A stretch of DNA of 64,000 nucleotides from contig NZ_FTMG01000001.1 in the NCBI RefSeq assembly GCF_900155965.1, positions 496,001 through 560,000 on the forward strand, written 5' to 3'. Each line of letters opens with the position of its first letter. Position 1 is the first letter of the stretch. The notes beneath the pieces were generated by a model. The model saw nothing but the letters and a program-made list of their open reading frames with translations. It was not told the DNA's origin and searched no databases. A program made the position numbers and the translations under genes. This DNA comes from Mucilaginibacter lappiensis. Its GTDB lineage: Bacteria > Bacteroidota > Bacteroidia > Sphingobacteriales > Sphingobacteriaceae. Of the stretch, positions 8,894-19,100 are shown one piece after another.

Positions 8894-9712
8894 TCAGGAG
8901 ATCTGATAACGCTGCCTGAGCAAATCCTTCATAAAGCAATTTACCTGGAACTGATCTGCAACTGGTGTGCCTGTAAAAGGCAAGGCAGGCATGTATGGGG
9001 GTGGCCCAAACTCGGTTGTTATAGTTAAAAAGGGCCGCTTAATTTCATTGTTGTATGCAACTATGCTATCCCACCATCCCAGGAAGTGATCAAGCGCATA
9101 TTTCCATTCGGGTGCGGCCGGGTTTGCCACTTGCGGGCTCTGTTCAAAGCCAATGCGGCCATGGATATGCCTGGCTCTTGTTATCGCATTATTTAGCGTA
9201 CCGGCAAAATTTTCGAGCATGCTTTCTGTAACACAAACCCAATGCGAAAGATCAGCCGTTAAAAGAAGCTCTTTTCGGATCTCAAGAAATCCATCTATCA
9301 TTTGCGGGCAATAGCCGAACCTACCGCGGTGTGTTTCGTGCGCAACCATGACTCCGGTTTTCGCTGTGAACTCCTGCGCAACGTCGATCAATTCAAGATT
9401 TTGCTGAAAAGAAAAATAGTCTCTGCCCGTATGAGAATTAATAAGCAACGGGCCGGGCTCGGCACATTGATGGAGATTAGCTAAAAAGGATTCTCTGAAT
9501 TCCTTAAAGGTATTACCACTTGCAGCGTGCTGATGTGATACGATATTCATCCCATGCTGCTGCAGATAATTGAATAATACCTTCTTATCATTATTATCCA
9601 CCGGTATCCATGTATCGATGCCGTCATAGCCTGCCAGCCTTATCTTCTCAAGAAAGGCTTCCAGCTTAATATGTTCATGGCCCCATAGTGGGCAAAGTAT
9701 TTTAATATCCAT
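8894..9712 (-). CDS. Sugar phosphate isomerase/epimerase-like TIM-barrel protein
   Basis: A 272-residue protein of the xylose-isomerase-like / AP-endonuclease-2 superfamily. Candidate metal ligands appear in barrel order: VAHETHRGR (Glu), LTADLSHW (Asp, His), HIHGRIG (His) and TTEFGPPPY (Glu). There is no signal peptide, so it acts in the cytoplasm. Such proteins epimerise or isomerise sugars or polyols. Its position at the end of the leftward glycan operon (47 bp after the next gene upstream) implies a role in converting the released sugar. The exact substrate cannot be read. Confidence 0.83.
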   Translation of the reverse strand: MDIKILCPLWGHEHIKLEAFLEKIRLAGYDGIDTWIPVDNNDKKVLFNYLQQHGMNIVSHQHAASGNTFKEFRESFLANLHQCAEPGPLLINSHTGRDYFSFQQNLELIDVAQEFTAKTGVMVAHETHRGRFGYCPQMIDGFLEIRKELLLTADLSHWVCVTESMLENFAGTLNNAITRARHIHGRIGFEQSPQVANPAAPEWKYALDHFLGWWDSIVAYNNEIKRPFLTITTEFGPPPYMPALPFTGTPVADQFQVNCFMKDLLRQRYQIS

Positions 9713-9759
9713 TTAAAATGAATCTAGAAAAATATAGCTTTTATTTTTATCAAATAGCA

Positions 9760-12267
9760 TCATGCAGCTTTCTTAACCGCAAATTTTGTGGCTTTTGTAC
9801 AACGTTGTTTTATAGTAAACTTACCAGTTCCATCTGTCTTTATATTTTGACCGATGCTATTGACCTCGACCTTATAGTTTACTCCCGGCTGTAAGCCTTT
9901 AACCGTAAATTGGTAATTATCAGTCGATGTCATCGTCCACGAAAACGCATTAGGCGTCCACGAATGTATCTGCATGGCTATGTTTTTCTTTGATCCGGCA
10001 TTTACCTGAAGCAATATATCATCTTTGTTGTCCGGGTAAAAGGTCAGCAGCGTGCCGTTCTTAGTCGCGCCAAAACCATTGCTGCTTTTTATTGAAAAGC
10101 CGGCAGTGCTCATGATATAATCATGCACACTTAATTTTAACTGATATACTGTATCCCTAAGGGTATACGAAAATTCAGCGCCATTTAGAGATGCCGACAT
10201 ATTGGGCTCAATACCCATCCGATTCCATTTAGGGCGGATACCATATATATCGCGGTACAAAGCCGTTATAGTCGTCGAAATCCCAGCTAAAATATCATCA
10301 CCCTGACCGGCTTGCGTAACCCTGTCGTAACCTTGCGACGAAAGTCCGTCATTTTTGTATTGTTTCAGGATGTTATTAATGTATTTAAGCGCTATTCCTT
10401 TATTGTAACTGGCATAAGCCCTGATTCCAAGATATCCCCAGGTAGGGAAAATATCGCCATTTTCATATTTCGGAAACGGCCAGTTTCCGCCAGAAACTTC
10501 TTCTCTTCTGAAAGAATCAAAACATAATGGCCAGTGAAACAGATTTTCTTTAACAGCTCGTGCTTCTATCTGATCCAGGATCTCCCCTATCCGTTTTTGG
10601 TCATCACAAAGTCCAAACGCAATAGCGGCGAAGTTCACTGGCGTAACCAGGTTGTCGCCGTGAATAGAACCATCATCATCGCGCCAATAAACATATTGTT
10701 TTTTCTCAGGCGACCAGAATCCGCCTTCAGCGATAGGCTTGTTAAATGCATTTTTCAATCGTTTTGCCACTCCCGTATAGTAAGTAGCTTTTTCTCTGTT
10801 ACCCAACACTTTTTCGCAATTTGCCCAAAGCGTTAGCGCTTCGTACATCTGGGCGTTGACAAACGAGTTTTCATAACTTGCCCAAACAATATCAAGCCAG
10901 TCACTGCATTTCTGTTCTGAAACGTTGTTATTCATCATTTCAAAAATACCGTTATGATTAGTGTCGCGTTTTATCAGCCAATCGAGTGCTTTTTCGCAGG
11001 TGCTCTGATGCGCACGCAGCCATGTGGTATCGCCACTCAGATCAAATTGTTCGCTGGTATTGATCACAAAATCAGGTTGTGAATCTATGGTATATCCCCA
11101 CATAGCTTCATAATAACCGGTTTGGGCATTATAAGTCCCGGGCATCTCATCACCCGGCACATTATGCCAGCGCGATAATACACGTCCGTTGGGTAAAACG
11201 GCTTCATCACGCTCCTGGTCAAGTGTTGCCGACATGTTTTTTGTGTAGTTCTTGTCGTCTACAGCCATACCTATCTGCGCGAAAAATGGTTCGTGCAGGC
11301 ATTTCCAATTAGATACCCAACCATTTGCACCAATAATATTATTGTCTACTACACCATATCTTCCTGTCGTATTCAATAGTTCACGTACAGCGACAGCATC
11401 TATCCCTGGCAGCTTACCTCTTGAGTAAGCTTTAAAATAGTCAATATACTGAAGATCAACTTCCAGCTTAACGGTAGCCTTTTTAACTTCAAACGGAGCG
11501 AATATATCGGCTTTTCCGGATACAAAGCGGCTCAGGTTATACCGTTGGGATAACGAGCTATCTGTCACATATTGTGTACAGGTAAATTCATTTTTGGCGC
11601 TATGTGAATATTTTGTAGCGATATGATACCCTTTATCTATTTTAGTACTTATGCGCAGGGCATTTCCCGATTCGGCATTCCAGAATGTTACACCGCCTGT
11701 GTGTACACCGTAGGTATCATCAACCTGTTTAAGATATTTACACCAAACCATTCCGCCGTTATCTAAAATGCCGCCCTTCCAGACAGACATGTTGGCAAAA
11801 TTATATTGCGGCATTGCCATATCTTCAAGGCCAGTGCTGTTGCCATACTCCCGTGTAATATTCCAGCGGATCTTATCGTCTACTAAGCGAAATTCCCAGG
11901 TTTCGTTAATAGTGATGCCATTGTTACCATATTTTAAACCCGAGAGCTTTATTACACCGTTATCCTTTGTCAGCTTGACACCAGCCGATTTGCCATTTGA
12001 GAAAAACGCTTTGTCTTTCGTTTTGATCCCGGTGTAAATCCCGGCAGGAGATAAAACATTCTGCCCCTTTATTCTCAATTGCTTTATTACATACCCCGAC
12101 GAATAAACGACTACCAATGACAATTTTTTATCAGGAGTGGATATCATAATTGTCTTTGCCGGAGCGGAATATTTTATGTCATTGGCCGATACCAGTTGTG
12201 TGCAAAAAAACAGACTCATAAGAAATACCACCGAGATATTTCGAAGCAAGATTAATAGTGCCCGCAT
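9760..12267 (-). CDS. Exported six-hairpin glycosidase
   Basis: An 835-residue protein with a signal peptide (hydrophobic core IL through FLMSLFFCTQLVSA, cleavage near residue 28). Residues ~30-280 are beta-rich (super-sandwich type). Residues ~290-700 are an (alpha/alpha)6 toroid: WKCLHEPFFAQIGMAV, MWGYTIDSQPDFV, CEKALDWLIKRDTNHNGIFE, DWLDIVWASYENSFVNAQMYEAL, DNLVTPVNFAAIAFGLCDD and NWPFPKYENGDIFPTWGYLGIRAY. A C-terminal beta domain follows. This architecture is shared by rhamnosidase-related, trehalase-like and glucoamylase-like enzymes; I cannot fix the family number. It most likely acts on oligosaccharides in the periplasm. It is embedded in the SusC/SusD operon, 35 bp after the PhyH gene. 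Confidence 0.75.
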   Translation of the reverse strand: MRALLILLRNISVVFLMSLFFCTQLVSANDIKYSAPAKTIMISTPDKKLSLVVVYSSGYVIKQLRIKGQNVLSPAGIYTGIKTKDKAFFSNGKSAGVKLTKDNGVIKLSGLKYGNNGITINETWEFRLVDDKIRWNITREYGNSTGLEDMAMPQYNFANMSVWKGGILDNGGMVWCKYLKQVDDTYGVHTGGVTFWNAESGNALRISTKIDKGYHIATKYSHSAKNEFTCTQYVTDSSLSQRYNLSRFVSGKADIFAPFEVKKATVKLEVDLQYIDYFKAYSRGKLPGIDAVAVRELLNTTGRYGVVDNNIIGANGWVSNWKCLHEPFFAQIGMAVDDKNYTKNMSATLDQERDEAVLPNGRVLSRWHNVPGDEMPGTYNAQTGYYEAMWGYTIDSQPDFVINTSEQFDLSGDTTWLRAHQSTCEKALDWLIKRDTNHNGIFEMMNNNVSEQKCSDWLDIVWASYENSFVNAQMYEALTLWANCEKVLGNREKATYYTGVAKRLKNAFNKPIAEGGFWSPEKKQYVYWRDDDGSIHGDNLVTPVNFAAIAFGLCDDQKRIGEILDQIEARAVKENLFHWPLCFDSFRREEVSGGNWPFPKYENGDIFPTWGYLGIRAYASYNKGIALKYINNILKQYKNDGLSSQGYDRVTQAGQGDDILAGISTTITALYRDIYGIRPKWNRMGIEPNMSASLNGAEFSYTLRDTVYQLKLSVHDYIMSTAGFSIKSSNGFGATKNGTLLTFYPDNKDDILLQVNAGSKKNIAMQIHSWTPNAFSWTMTSTDNYQFTVKGLQPGVNYKVEVNSIGQNIKTDGTGKFTIKQRCTKATKFAVKKAA

Positions 12268-12302
12268 ATAATTATAAAGATTTTCGAGATGTAAATTAGC
12301 GC

Positions 12303-13115
12303 TTATATTTTAGTGTAGATCAGTGGTGTAATCTCATTATCATTTAAAAGATCACCTACTTTTAAGCGCGATATGGCCTCTTCAGACAAAATATTAGGTG
12401 TGCCGTTAAAAGCATTACCATCCGGCATATAAGCACAAGTCATTGCCCTGCGAAAACCTGGGGTCATGTTTGCATGTGCTCCGTGAATAGTGAGCCCATT
12501 ATGAAACGAGCAGCTGCCTGCTTTCATTGGAGCAGCGATAGATTTAGAAGTTTTAAATTCAGGATACGTAGTAAATATCGCGCCCATGTTTTTACCGATA
12601 CCAGGATTTTCAAAAGTGGTTTTTTGATAGGATTCCGGAATAAAAAACAGACACCCATTCTCATAAGTAGCATCATCAAGGGCCACCCATATCGATAATG
12701 CCCGCCTGTCGCTAAACGACCAATATGGTGTATCCAAATGCCAAGACGTTGGGTTCGCCCATGGTTTTTTTATTAATGCCTGGTCATGCCAGATCCTGAT
12801 ACCGTCAACACCCGCTAATTCGGCGGCCATTTTACCCAGGCGTTCATCAAGCATTATTTGTTTGATCTTTTCATTGTCCTGCCAAAGGTTAATCAGCTGG
12901 TCAAAAACATTATCATAATATGATTTATCGTTTTCATCGCCTTTACCATAAACCTCTTTACGGTCGGGCATTTTATTGCCGTTTCTTTTCTTAACGGCTT
13001 CATCCAGGGCTGTGCGCCAAAAGGCCAGTTCATCCGGTGACAAAAAATTCTCTATTACTAAAAATCCGTCACGACGGTATTGCGCAATATCCTGCGACGA
13101 TAGATTGTTGTTCAT
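12303..13115 (-). CDS. Phytanoyl-CoA dioxygenase (PhyH) family protein
   Basis: A 270-residue Fe(II)/2-oxoglutarate-dependent oxygenase of the PhyH family. The N-terminus QYRRDGFLVIENFLSPDELAFW is typical. The iron-binding H-x-D reads WHLDTPYW, and the distal His is in LTIHGAHANMTPGFRRA, whose Arg would bind 2-oxoglutarate. There is no signal peptide. PhyH proteins recur in Bacteroidota glycan loci, where they probably oxidise or demethylate an unusual sugar or side group; the substrate is unknown. A decayed second copy of this family lies at 19929-20109. A TACTTTTG -7 box sits just upstream, so it may start a sub-operon with the two genes below. Confidence 0.9.
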   Translation of the reverse strand: MNNNLSSQDIAQYRRDGFLVIENFLSPDELAFWRTALDEAVKKRNGNKMPDRKEVYGKGDENDKSYYDNVFDQLINLWQDNEKIKQIMLDERLGKMAAELAGVDGIRIWHDQALIKKPWANPTSWHLDTPYWSFSDRRALSIWVALDDATYENGCLFFIPESYQKTTFENPGIGKNMGAIFTTYPEFKTSKSIAAPMKAGSCSFHNGLTIHGAHANMTPGFRRAMTCAYMPDGNAFNGTPNILSEEAISRLKVGDLLNDNEITPLIYTKI

Positions 13116-13140
13116 ATTTGGTAGTCTTTGGTTTATATTT

Positions 13141-13148
13141 CAAAAGTA
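13141..13148 (-). promoter_or_regulatory. -7 box upstream of the PhyH gene
   Basis: On the minus strand these bases read TACTTTTG, a full match to TAnnTTTG, 25 bp from the PhyH start codon. Transcription from here would drive PhyH, the six-hairpin glycosidase and the isomerase/epimerase. The 304-bp gap 13116-13419 otherwise shows only AT-rich sequence and two GTACTT words (about 13192 and 13353). Confidence 0.45.
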
Positions 13149-13419
13149 TCTTTAAAACCATTCGGGCGTTATAACAGGATGAACTATTTTTTGTACTTTT
13201 TGATATAAATTCAGCCCAATAAGACATTCAAAAATTCTCTTTTATAATCCGGCTTTTTTTCGATTCGTATTTAAACTGCTTGTTAAAATTTGACAATATT
13301 TTTGAAACCCAGACTTTCAGAAATAGTTGTCATGCCGCGATCTGTTTCGATATGTACTTGTGGGCTTTTTATATTCTTAGCGATCTTGTTCTACTAAAAT
13401 AGTCGTTACTCCGTCTGAC

Positions 13420-14487
13420 CTAATTCTTTATTTTTATCGGTAAACTGATCCAGGCTAAGCCAATATCTCTGTGCATGTGGCTAATGCTGTTACCCGCCGC
13501 CGCATCATATAGCATAGCAAGCTTATTACCTACTTTTATAACCGTCGGCATCCCAATTGCACCTTTCGACCAGCTGCAATTTTTTCCATCAAGCACAATG
13601 GCTTTGTTCCGACTTTTCCAGTGTTCCAGGTTTTTGGACCAATAGACCCATATGGCGTCTGTATACTCAGTGCCATCTGTATTGATACCAATATGATTGG
13701 TAAACAGGTACCAGGTTTTATTTCTTGCATCAAAAAATAGCGACGAATTTTCTACCTGTTCTGTTAAAGGCAATACGGGTTTGTCATTAATTTTCCAGAA
13801 ATTGTTTAAATTGTTTGTTTTAGCTAAGCCAAGTGTTCTTTTGGTTCCTGTGCTGTCCTGTGTAGCTCCACTAAAAAACTGCAGGAATTGGCTTTTATAT
13901 TTTACAATAAATCCGGGACTGGCAGTAACCGTATAAAAACTATTTTTTTTCTCCAAAAACGGTTTCACGTTATACTGTTTAATCCATGGTCCTTCTAATG
14001 ACTTTGATTTTGCCTTCATCGTTAAATATGGAAAAGCAGGGATTCTGTCCGGTGCTGAAGTAGTATGAGGGGTTCCTAAGTAAAACATGTGCCATTCTCC
14101 TTTTTCTTTAATTACCCATGGTGCAGAAGCACTTTTAGAATCTGCTTTAGAGGAATCTCCAAGTGTAAGAATAGCACCCTTTTTTACCCAATTCTTTAAA
14201 TCTTTACTTTCTGCAAGACAGGCCAGCCAGCCATCTTTGCCGGCTCCATCATAAAATAAATAATACGTGTCTCCAATTTTGTTAACTATAGCCTCCCTCG
14301 CGCCGTAGGTATCACAACTATCCGGTCCATTGTCATGGCTTAAAACAATACCTTCATCAACACATAAAATCCTTTGTGATGTTGAAGGGCGCCCATCTAT
14401 ATACGTTCCTTTTTGCGCAAGTACCGCAGTAGAATTACTAATTAAAACGATAAGAAAACTGAGTGGATAAAAAAAACTTCTATTCAT
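13420..14487 (-). CDS. Exported beta-propeller glycoside hydrolase (GH43/GH32-like)
   Basis: A 355-residue protein from the chosen ATG at 14487, which gives a clean signal peptide (MNRSFFYPLSFLIVLIS, cleavage after VLA). An in-frame start 31 codons upstream would put a charged stretch before the signal and is less likely. The mature part shows five-bladed-propeller repeats: TYYLFYDGAGKDGWLACLAES, GEWHMFYLGTPH, FLQFFSGATQD, TWYLFTNHIG and KLAMLYDAAA, each with the aromatic-rich YLFY/MFY strands of GH43/GH32-type enzymes. VNKIGDTYYLFYDG near the N-terminus is typical. It probably cleaves a furanose- or pyranose-linked side chain outside the cytoplasm. It is 135 bp downstream of SusD on the same strand. 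Confidence 0.75.
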   Translation of the reverse strand: MNRSFFYPLSFLIVLISNSTAVLAQKGTYIDGRPSTSQRILCVDEGIVLSHDNGPDSCDTYGAREAIVNKIGDTYYLFYDGAGKDGWLACLAESKDLKNWVKKGAILTLGDSSKADSKSASAPWVIKEKGEWHMFYLGTPHTTSAPDRIPAFPYLTMKAKSKSLEGPWIKQYNVKPFLEKKNSFYTVTASPGFIVKYKSQFLQFFSGATQDSTGTKRTLGLAKTNNLNNFWKINDKPVLPLTEQVENSSLFFDARNKTWYLFTNHIGINTDGTEYTDAIWVYWSKNLEHWKSRNKAIVLDGKNCSWSKGAIGMPTVIKVGNKLAMLYDAAAGNSISHMHRDIGLAWISLPIKIKN

Positions 14488-14621
14488 AAAGCCAAATTTA
14501 ACTACAGGACCTATAAAATTGTTTAAAGCCGTTAATAAGCGACAAATTAAAACAGGTAAACAAAAGTGATATTTTACCATTGTTTACCTGCTTAAAATTT
14601 GATAAGGTTAATGCGGGGTAT

Positions 14622-16166
14622 TTAATAGCCTGGATTTTGGGTTAGTTTATTATTTATTTGTATTTCACGAAACGGAATAGCATATATCAACCTGTTGGCC
14701 GTAACGTTAAAAGTTATAGGTAATAGCCATCCATATAGCGATTTCATGGTTACCCCTTTAGCATTCATTACATCTATAGCCGTGCCGGTACGAATCAGAT
14801 CTGTCCAGCGGTGGTTTTCGAATGCAAGCTCATGCCGCATTTCGTTAGATACATTTAATGCTGTGGCTGCAGCCAGGCCCGGCAAACCGGCTCTAGCTCT
14901 AACCTGATTGAGATAAGGCAATGCTTCCCCATTTTTATTTTCATCAACAAGACATTCTGCTAAAAGTAAAAGGGCACCAGAATAACGAAAAACCGGCCAG
15001 TTATCATTGGTGTTGAAAGGTACCTGAAAAGGTGGGTGTAAATATTTTTTGATAAAGTAATAATAGCTCAATCCAGTTGTTGGTTTGTAACCAACAGGAC
15101 TTTTCACTGCTGTTGTAGTTAAAACCTCATTCGCAACGGTGCCCTCAGCAACTGAAATGGATGCAGGCAATCTTAAATCACCGGCCTCATAGGAATTAAC
15201 CATTTCCTGTGTTGGAACGTTCCAACCGCCGCTGCCAAGGCCTCCACCCGAGTTGGAGCCTGCCAGCCCTAAAATAAACTGGGAATTTGTGGTCTTTGGA
15301 ATAAACCTCCAGATAAAATCACTTTGCTGCCCGTCATTCCCTTGTTGATACTGGACTTCAAAGATCGATTCCTTGTTATTTTTATTATTAGGATCAAAAA
15401 CATCCGCATAATTGCCCAACAGGGAATAGTTCATTTTTGTGACATCTATTAAAGCGGCTTCTGCTTTTGCATAATCTTTAGTCGGCTCAGACATATAAGC
15501 ATACGCCAACAGTGTTTTGGCCGAGCCCTGAGTAGCTCGTCCTGTTTGGGGGAAAGTTTTCGCCACCGGCAACAGCGGTAGGGCTGTATTAAGATCTGAT
15601 ATGATCTGGCCATAGACCTGATCAGCAGTGCTTCTTGGCAGGAATGCCCCTGTAACATCAGTTACTTCAACAAGTTGCAAAGGTACGCCACCATAGTGCT
15701 GAACCAGATCGTAGTAATAAAATGCCCTTAAAAACAACGCTTCTCCTGATATTTGATCTTTTTCTACTTGTGTAAGGGTAGATTTGGGAAGCCTCGTTAA
15801 AATAGTATTCACTTTTGAAATTCCGGAATAATCATTACCATAACGATTCCCCGGAGAATTTAGCTCCTGGCTGGATATGTTGTTATCTATAAATTCGGCC
15901 ATCGCTTCAGTACTCGTTTCAGCACCCCGATCTGCAGAAAAATAAGTGAAGAATGTATTGTCGGAACGCATTTCATCCATATAAATCCCCATAAAGGCAA
16001 CCCCGCGCAGGTTTGTATAGGATGCAACCAGTGCCTGGTCAAACTCACTTTTGTTTTTATAAAACGAAGCCGAGCTTAAAGAAGTTTGCGGTACCAGATC
16101 CAGGAAATCTTTCTTACAGGAAACCAATCCCATGACCGCTAGTAATATATAGGTTAACTTTTTCAT
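14622..16166 (-). CDS. SusD/RagB-family outer-membrane glycan-binding lipoprotein
   Basis: A 514-residue SusD-like protein from the ATG at 16166; an upstream in-frame TTG at 16190 abuts the SusC stop codon and is unlikely to be the start. MKKLTYILLAVMGLVSC places the lipobox cysteine at residue 17, so it is an outer-membrane lipoprotein. Typical SusD features follow: DFLDLVPQTSLSSASFYKNKSEFDQAL, TPR-like helices (GEALFLRAFYYYDLVQHYGGVPL, KTLLAYAYM), and the C-terminal YLNQVRARAGLP...ELAFENHRWTDLIRTG...LIYAIPFREIQ. It caps the SusC barrel and captures the glycan. It lies 24 bp after the SusC stop codon. Confidence 0.97.
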   Translation of the reverse strand: MKKLTYILLAVMGLVSCKKDFLDLVPQTSLSSASFYKNKSEFDQALVASYTNLRGVAFMGIYMDEMRSDNTFFTYFSADRGAETSTEAMAEFIDNNISSQELNSPGNRYGNDYSGISKVNTILTRLPKSTLTQVEKDQISGEALFLRAFYYYDLVQHYGGVPLQLVEVTDVTGAFLPRSTADQVYGQIISDLNTALPLLPVAKTFPQTGRATQGSAKTLLAYAYMSEPTKDYAKAEAALIDVTKMNYSLLGNYADVFDPNNKNNKESIFEVQYQQGNDGQQSDFIWRFIPKTTNSQFILGLAGSNSGGGLGSGGWNVPTQEMVNSYEAGDLRLPASISVAEGTVANEVLTTTAVKSPVGYKPTTGLSYYYFIKKYLHPPFQVPFNTNDNWPVFRYSGALLLLAECLVDENKNGEALPYLNQVRARAGLPGLAAATALNVSNEMRHELAFENHRWTDLIRTGTAIDVMNAKGVTMKSLYGWLLPITFNVTANRLIYAIPFREIQINNKLTQNPGY

Positions 16167-16190
16167 GTCTATTTGATTAAATTTATTCAA

Positions 16191-19100
16191 TTAAAAATTT
16201 GCATTCACGCCCAATGAAACTGTCCTCGGGATGGGGTATCCTGTAAAATCACGACCCTGGTTCAATCCGTTTAAACCGGCAAGTCCCGCTTCCGGATTCA
16301 TACCTGGGTATTTGGTAAAAATGAATGCATTTTGCGCACTTCCAAATACTCTTAGGCTTTTAAAAGATGAGCCTTTTTTGAGCGGCAAAGTATAGCCAAA
16401 TGTTACGTTTTTTACGGCAAGGTAGGTGCCGCTGAAAACTTGAAAACTGGTAAAGTTGCGAAAGTCCGCTGTGGTGCCACTTTGTGTACGTGGCCATATA
16501 CCATCGCCGGGATCCTGCAATGACCTCCAGCGACCTGCAGCCGCTTTAAGCACATTGAAGACACCGTCCAGGTTTCCTGTTGACTGAAAGGAGTCATCGG
16601 CGATCTTATTTCCGACTGTTCCCGACATGGTGATGCTCAGATCAAATGCTTTATAGCTAAAAGAGTTGGTTATGCCATAGATAAAAGTAGGGTTCGGGTT
16701 GCCAATAAACGTTCTGTCATAGCTGTCAATTTTCCCATCCGGAACACCATTTGGTCCGCTAACGTCTTTAAAGCGTGCTGTCCCAACCATTGCCGTGGCA
16801 TCATGCGGTTGGGTATCAAACTGCTGTTGGGTCATATAGACCCCTGTGTTGATATAGCCGTAAAACATACCGATTGGATGCCCTACTGCTGTTCTGTTAT
16901 CATCCCAGTATTCATTATATCCGCCTATTGGCGCATTATTTGTGCCTAGTTTAATAACCTTGTTCCTGTCGAACGAAATATTAAAATTGGTGTTCCATTT
17001 TAATCTTCCTGTTAAATTTTTCGAGCTGATGGTAAACTCATGCCCCCAGAAATTGAACTGGCCGATATTTGAAGTGATCGTTGAAAATCCCGATTGAATA
17101 GGTACATCTATCCCATATAAAAGACCGTTCGTTTTTTTCCAGTAATAGTCATAGGTAAAAGCTATCCGGTTATTAAATAGTTCCAGGTCTAAACCAAAAT
17201 CATAACTGATGCTTGTTTCCCATGTTAAATTACTATTACCAATGCCATTAAGCGACTTCCCAGGAGTTACTGTGTTGCCAAAAACATAATTATCCGTATT
17301 CAACGAGGCTAAATAGGAGTAATTTCCGATATTATTATTCCCGACTTTACCATAACTACCCCTTAGTTTAAGAAAACTGATCGGCTTTATATTTTTTATG
17401 AAGTCTTCATCAGAAGCCACCCATCCGACTGAAACTGATGGAAAATTACCGTATTTGGTGTTTGTGCCAAATTTGGAAGAACCATCTCTTGCAAAAGCCA
17501 CCTGGAGCAGGTATTTTTCTTCATAGTTATAATTAAGGCGTCCTATATACCTGAGGTATGACCATTGTTGCGCATCAACATTTCCAATTCTGGTTGTTGC
17601 CGCATCAATCCACTGAATGTTATCGTCAGGAAACTGTGTACCAACAATATTGCTGCTTTCATAAGAATATTTTTGGACGGTATAACCTGCAAGCACATCA
17701 AAATTGTGTTTGCCGCCTATTGTTTTTTGGTAATTAAATGTATTTTCACTCAGCCAGGTAACAAAATTACTGGTTGAATAGCTTCCTGACGCCGGTTGCG
17801 GCGGAGCGCTTCCTAATCCCCCCTGAGCAGTAGAAGGTGTAAACTCCCTGTTAACGGTATTATCCGTGTTTACATTTATGGTGGTTTTGAACTTTAAACC
17901 GTCAATGATCTTTGCTTCCGCAAATCCATTCGCCAGCACCCTTGCCGCCTTGGTCCTATTTACTATTTGTGTTAAAACAAGGTAGTAATTGGGATTTGGA
18001 AACATGCCGGGTTGATTAAATGAAAGGGGATAAGTTCCGTCTGCATTTTTATAATTAATAGTAGGGTCCATCAAAAAGGCGTTCTCAATAATGTTACGCC
18101 CATTATCCAGGCCAGGAACTACCTGGTTGCTGCCATAAGAAACCTCAAGGTTTGCACTCAGGGTTAACCAACTGGAGGCCGTATAGATATTATTTGTTCT
18201 GGCCGTGATCCGCTGGTCATAGGAGTTGAGCATAACGCCATCCTGCTTGTTATAATTGATGTTCACAACTGATTTTAAATCTTTTGTTCCCGAACTAAAA
18301 GCAAGGTTGTAATTTTGGCTTAGCGCATTTCGTAACAGTACGTCAAACCAGTTGGTCCCAGATTTGCCCGCATATTGGCTCGGATTCTGGTATATAGCCG
18401 GCACACCACCGGTATAGTTCTGGTACTTCGCTTCATCTTCATAATATTCTTTTTTATATTCAGCAAATTGTTCCCCGTTCATCAAATCGGGCTTTCCACG
18501 ATCCGGAACCGACTGAACCCCCGTATAGGAACTGAATTGAAGGCTTTTTTGACCAACTTTTGCTTGTTTGGTGGTCACCAAAATCACGCCGTTGGCTGCT
18601 CGCGATCCATACAGGGACGAAGATGCTGCATCTTTTAAAACAGTTACCGATTCTATCTCATCTGGGCTTAAGGTTTGAAGTCCGCTTTCAGAAGGAAAAC
18701 CATCAATTACAATCAGCGGACTATTCCCTGCATTTATAGAAGCTGCACCACGGATACGAAAGGTCATCTCAGATCCGGGTGTACCCGAATTCTCATTTAT
18801 TTGAACTCCCGCAAGTTTACCCTGTAGTTTTTGGCCGATGTTTGCCACCGGCATATCTTTTACTTCCGAGGTATTTATTTGGGCGATAGCGCCTGTTATC
18901 GCGTGTTTGCTCTGCGTTCCGTAGCTTACTATAATTACTTCTTTTAAGCCTTGAGAAAGTGATGCCAGCCGAATATTAATCATTTCGGAATTTTGAACAG
19001 CGACCTGCTGTTCTTTATAGCCAAGGTATCTGAATATTAAAATTCCGCCCACGGGCGCGCTAATTTTAAATTTTCCGTCTTTATCTGTCTGGGTACCTAT

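Noticed and set aside
13187..13206. A TTTTTTGTACTTTTTGATAT stretch resembling the T-run/GTACTTT word in repeat copies A and B
   Set aside because: It points away from the adjacent PhyH gene and similarity is limited to this AT-rich word, so a shared operator is not supported.
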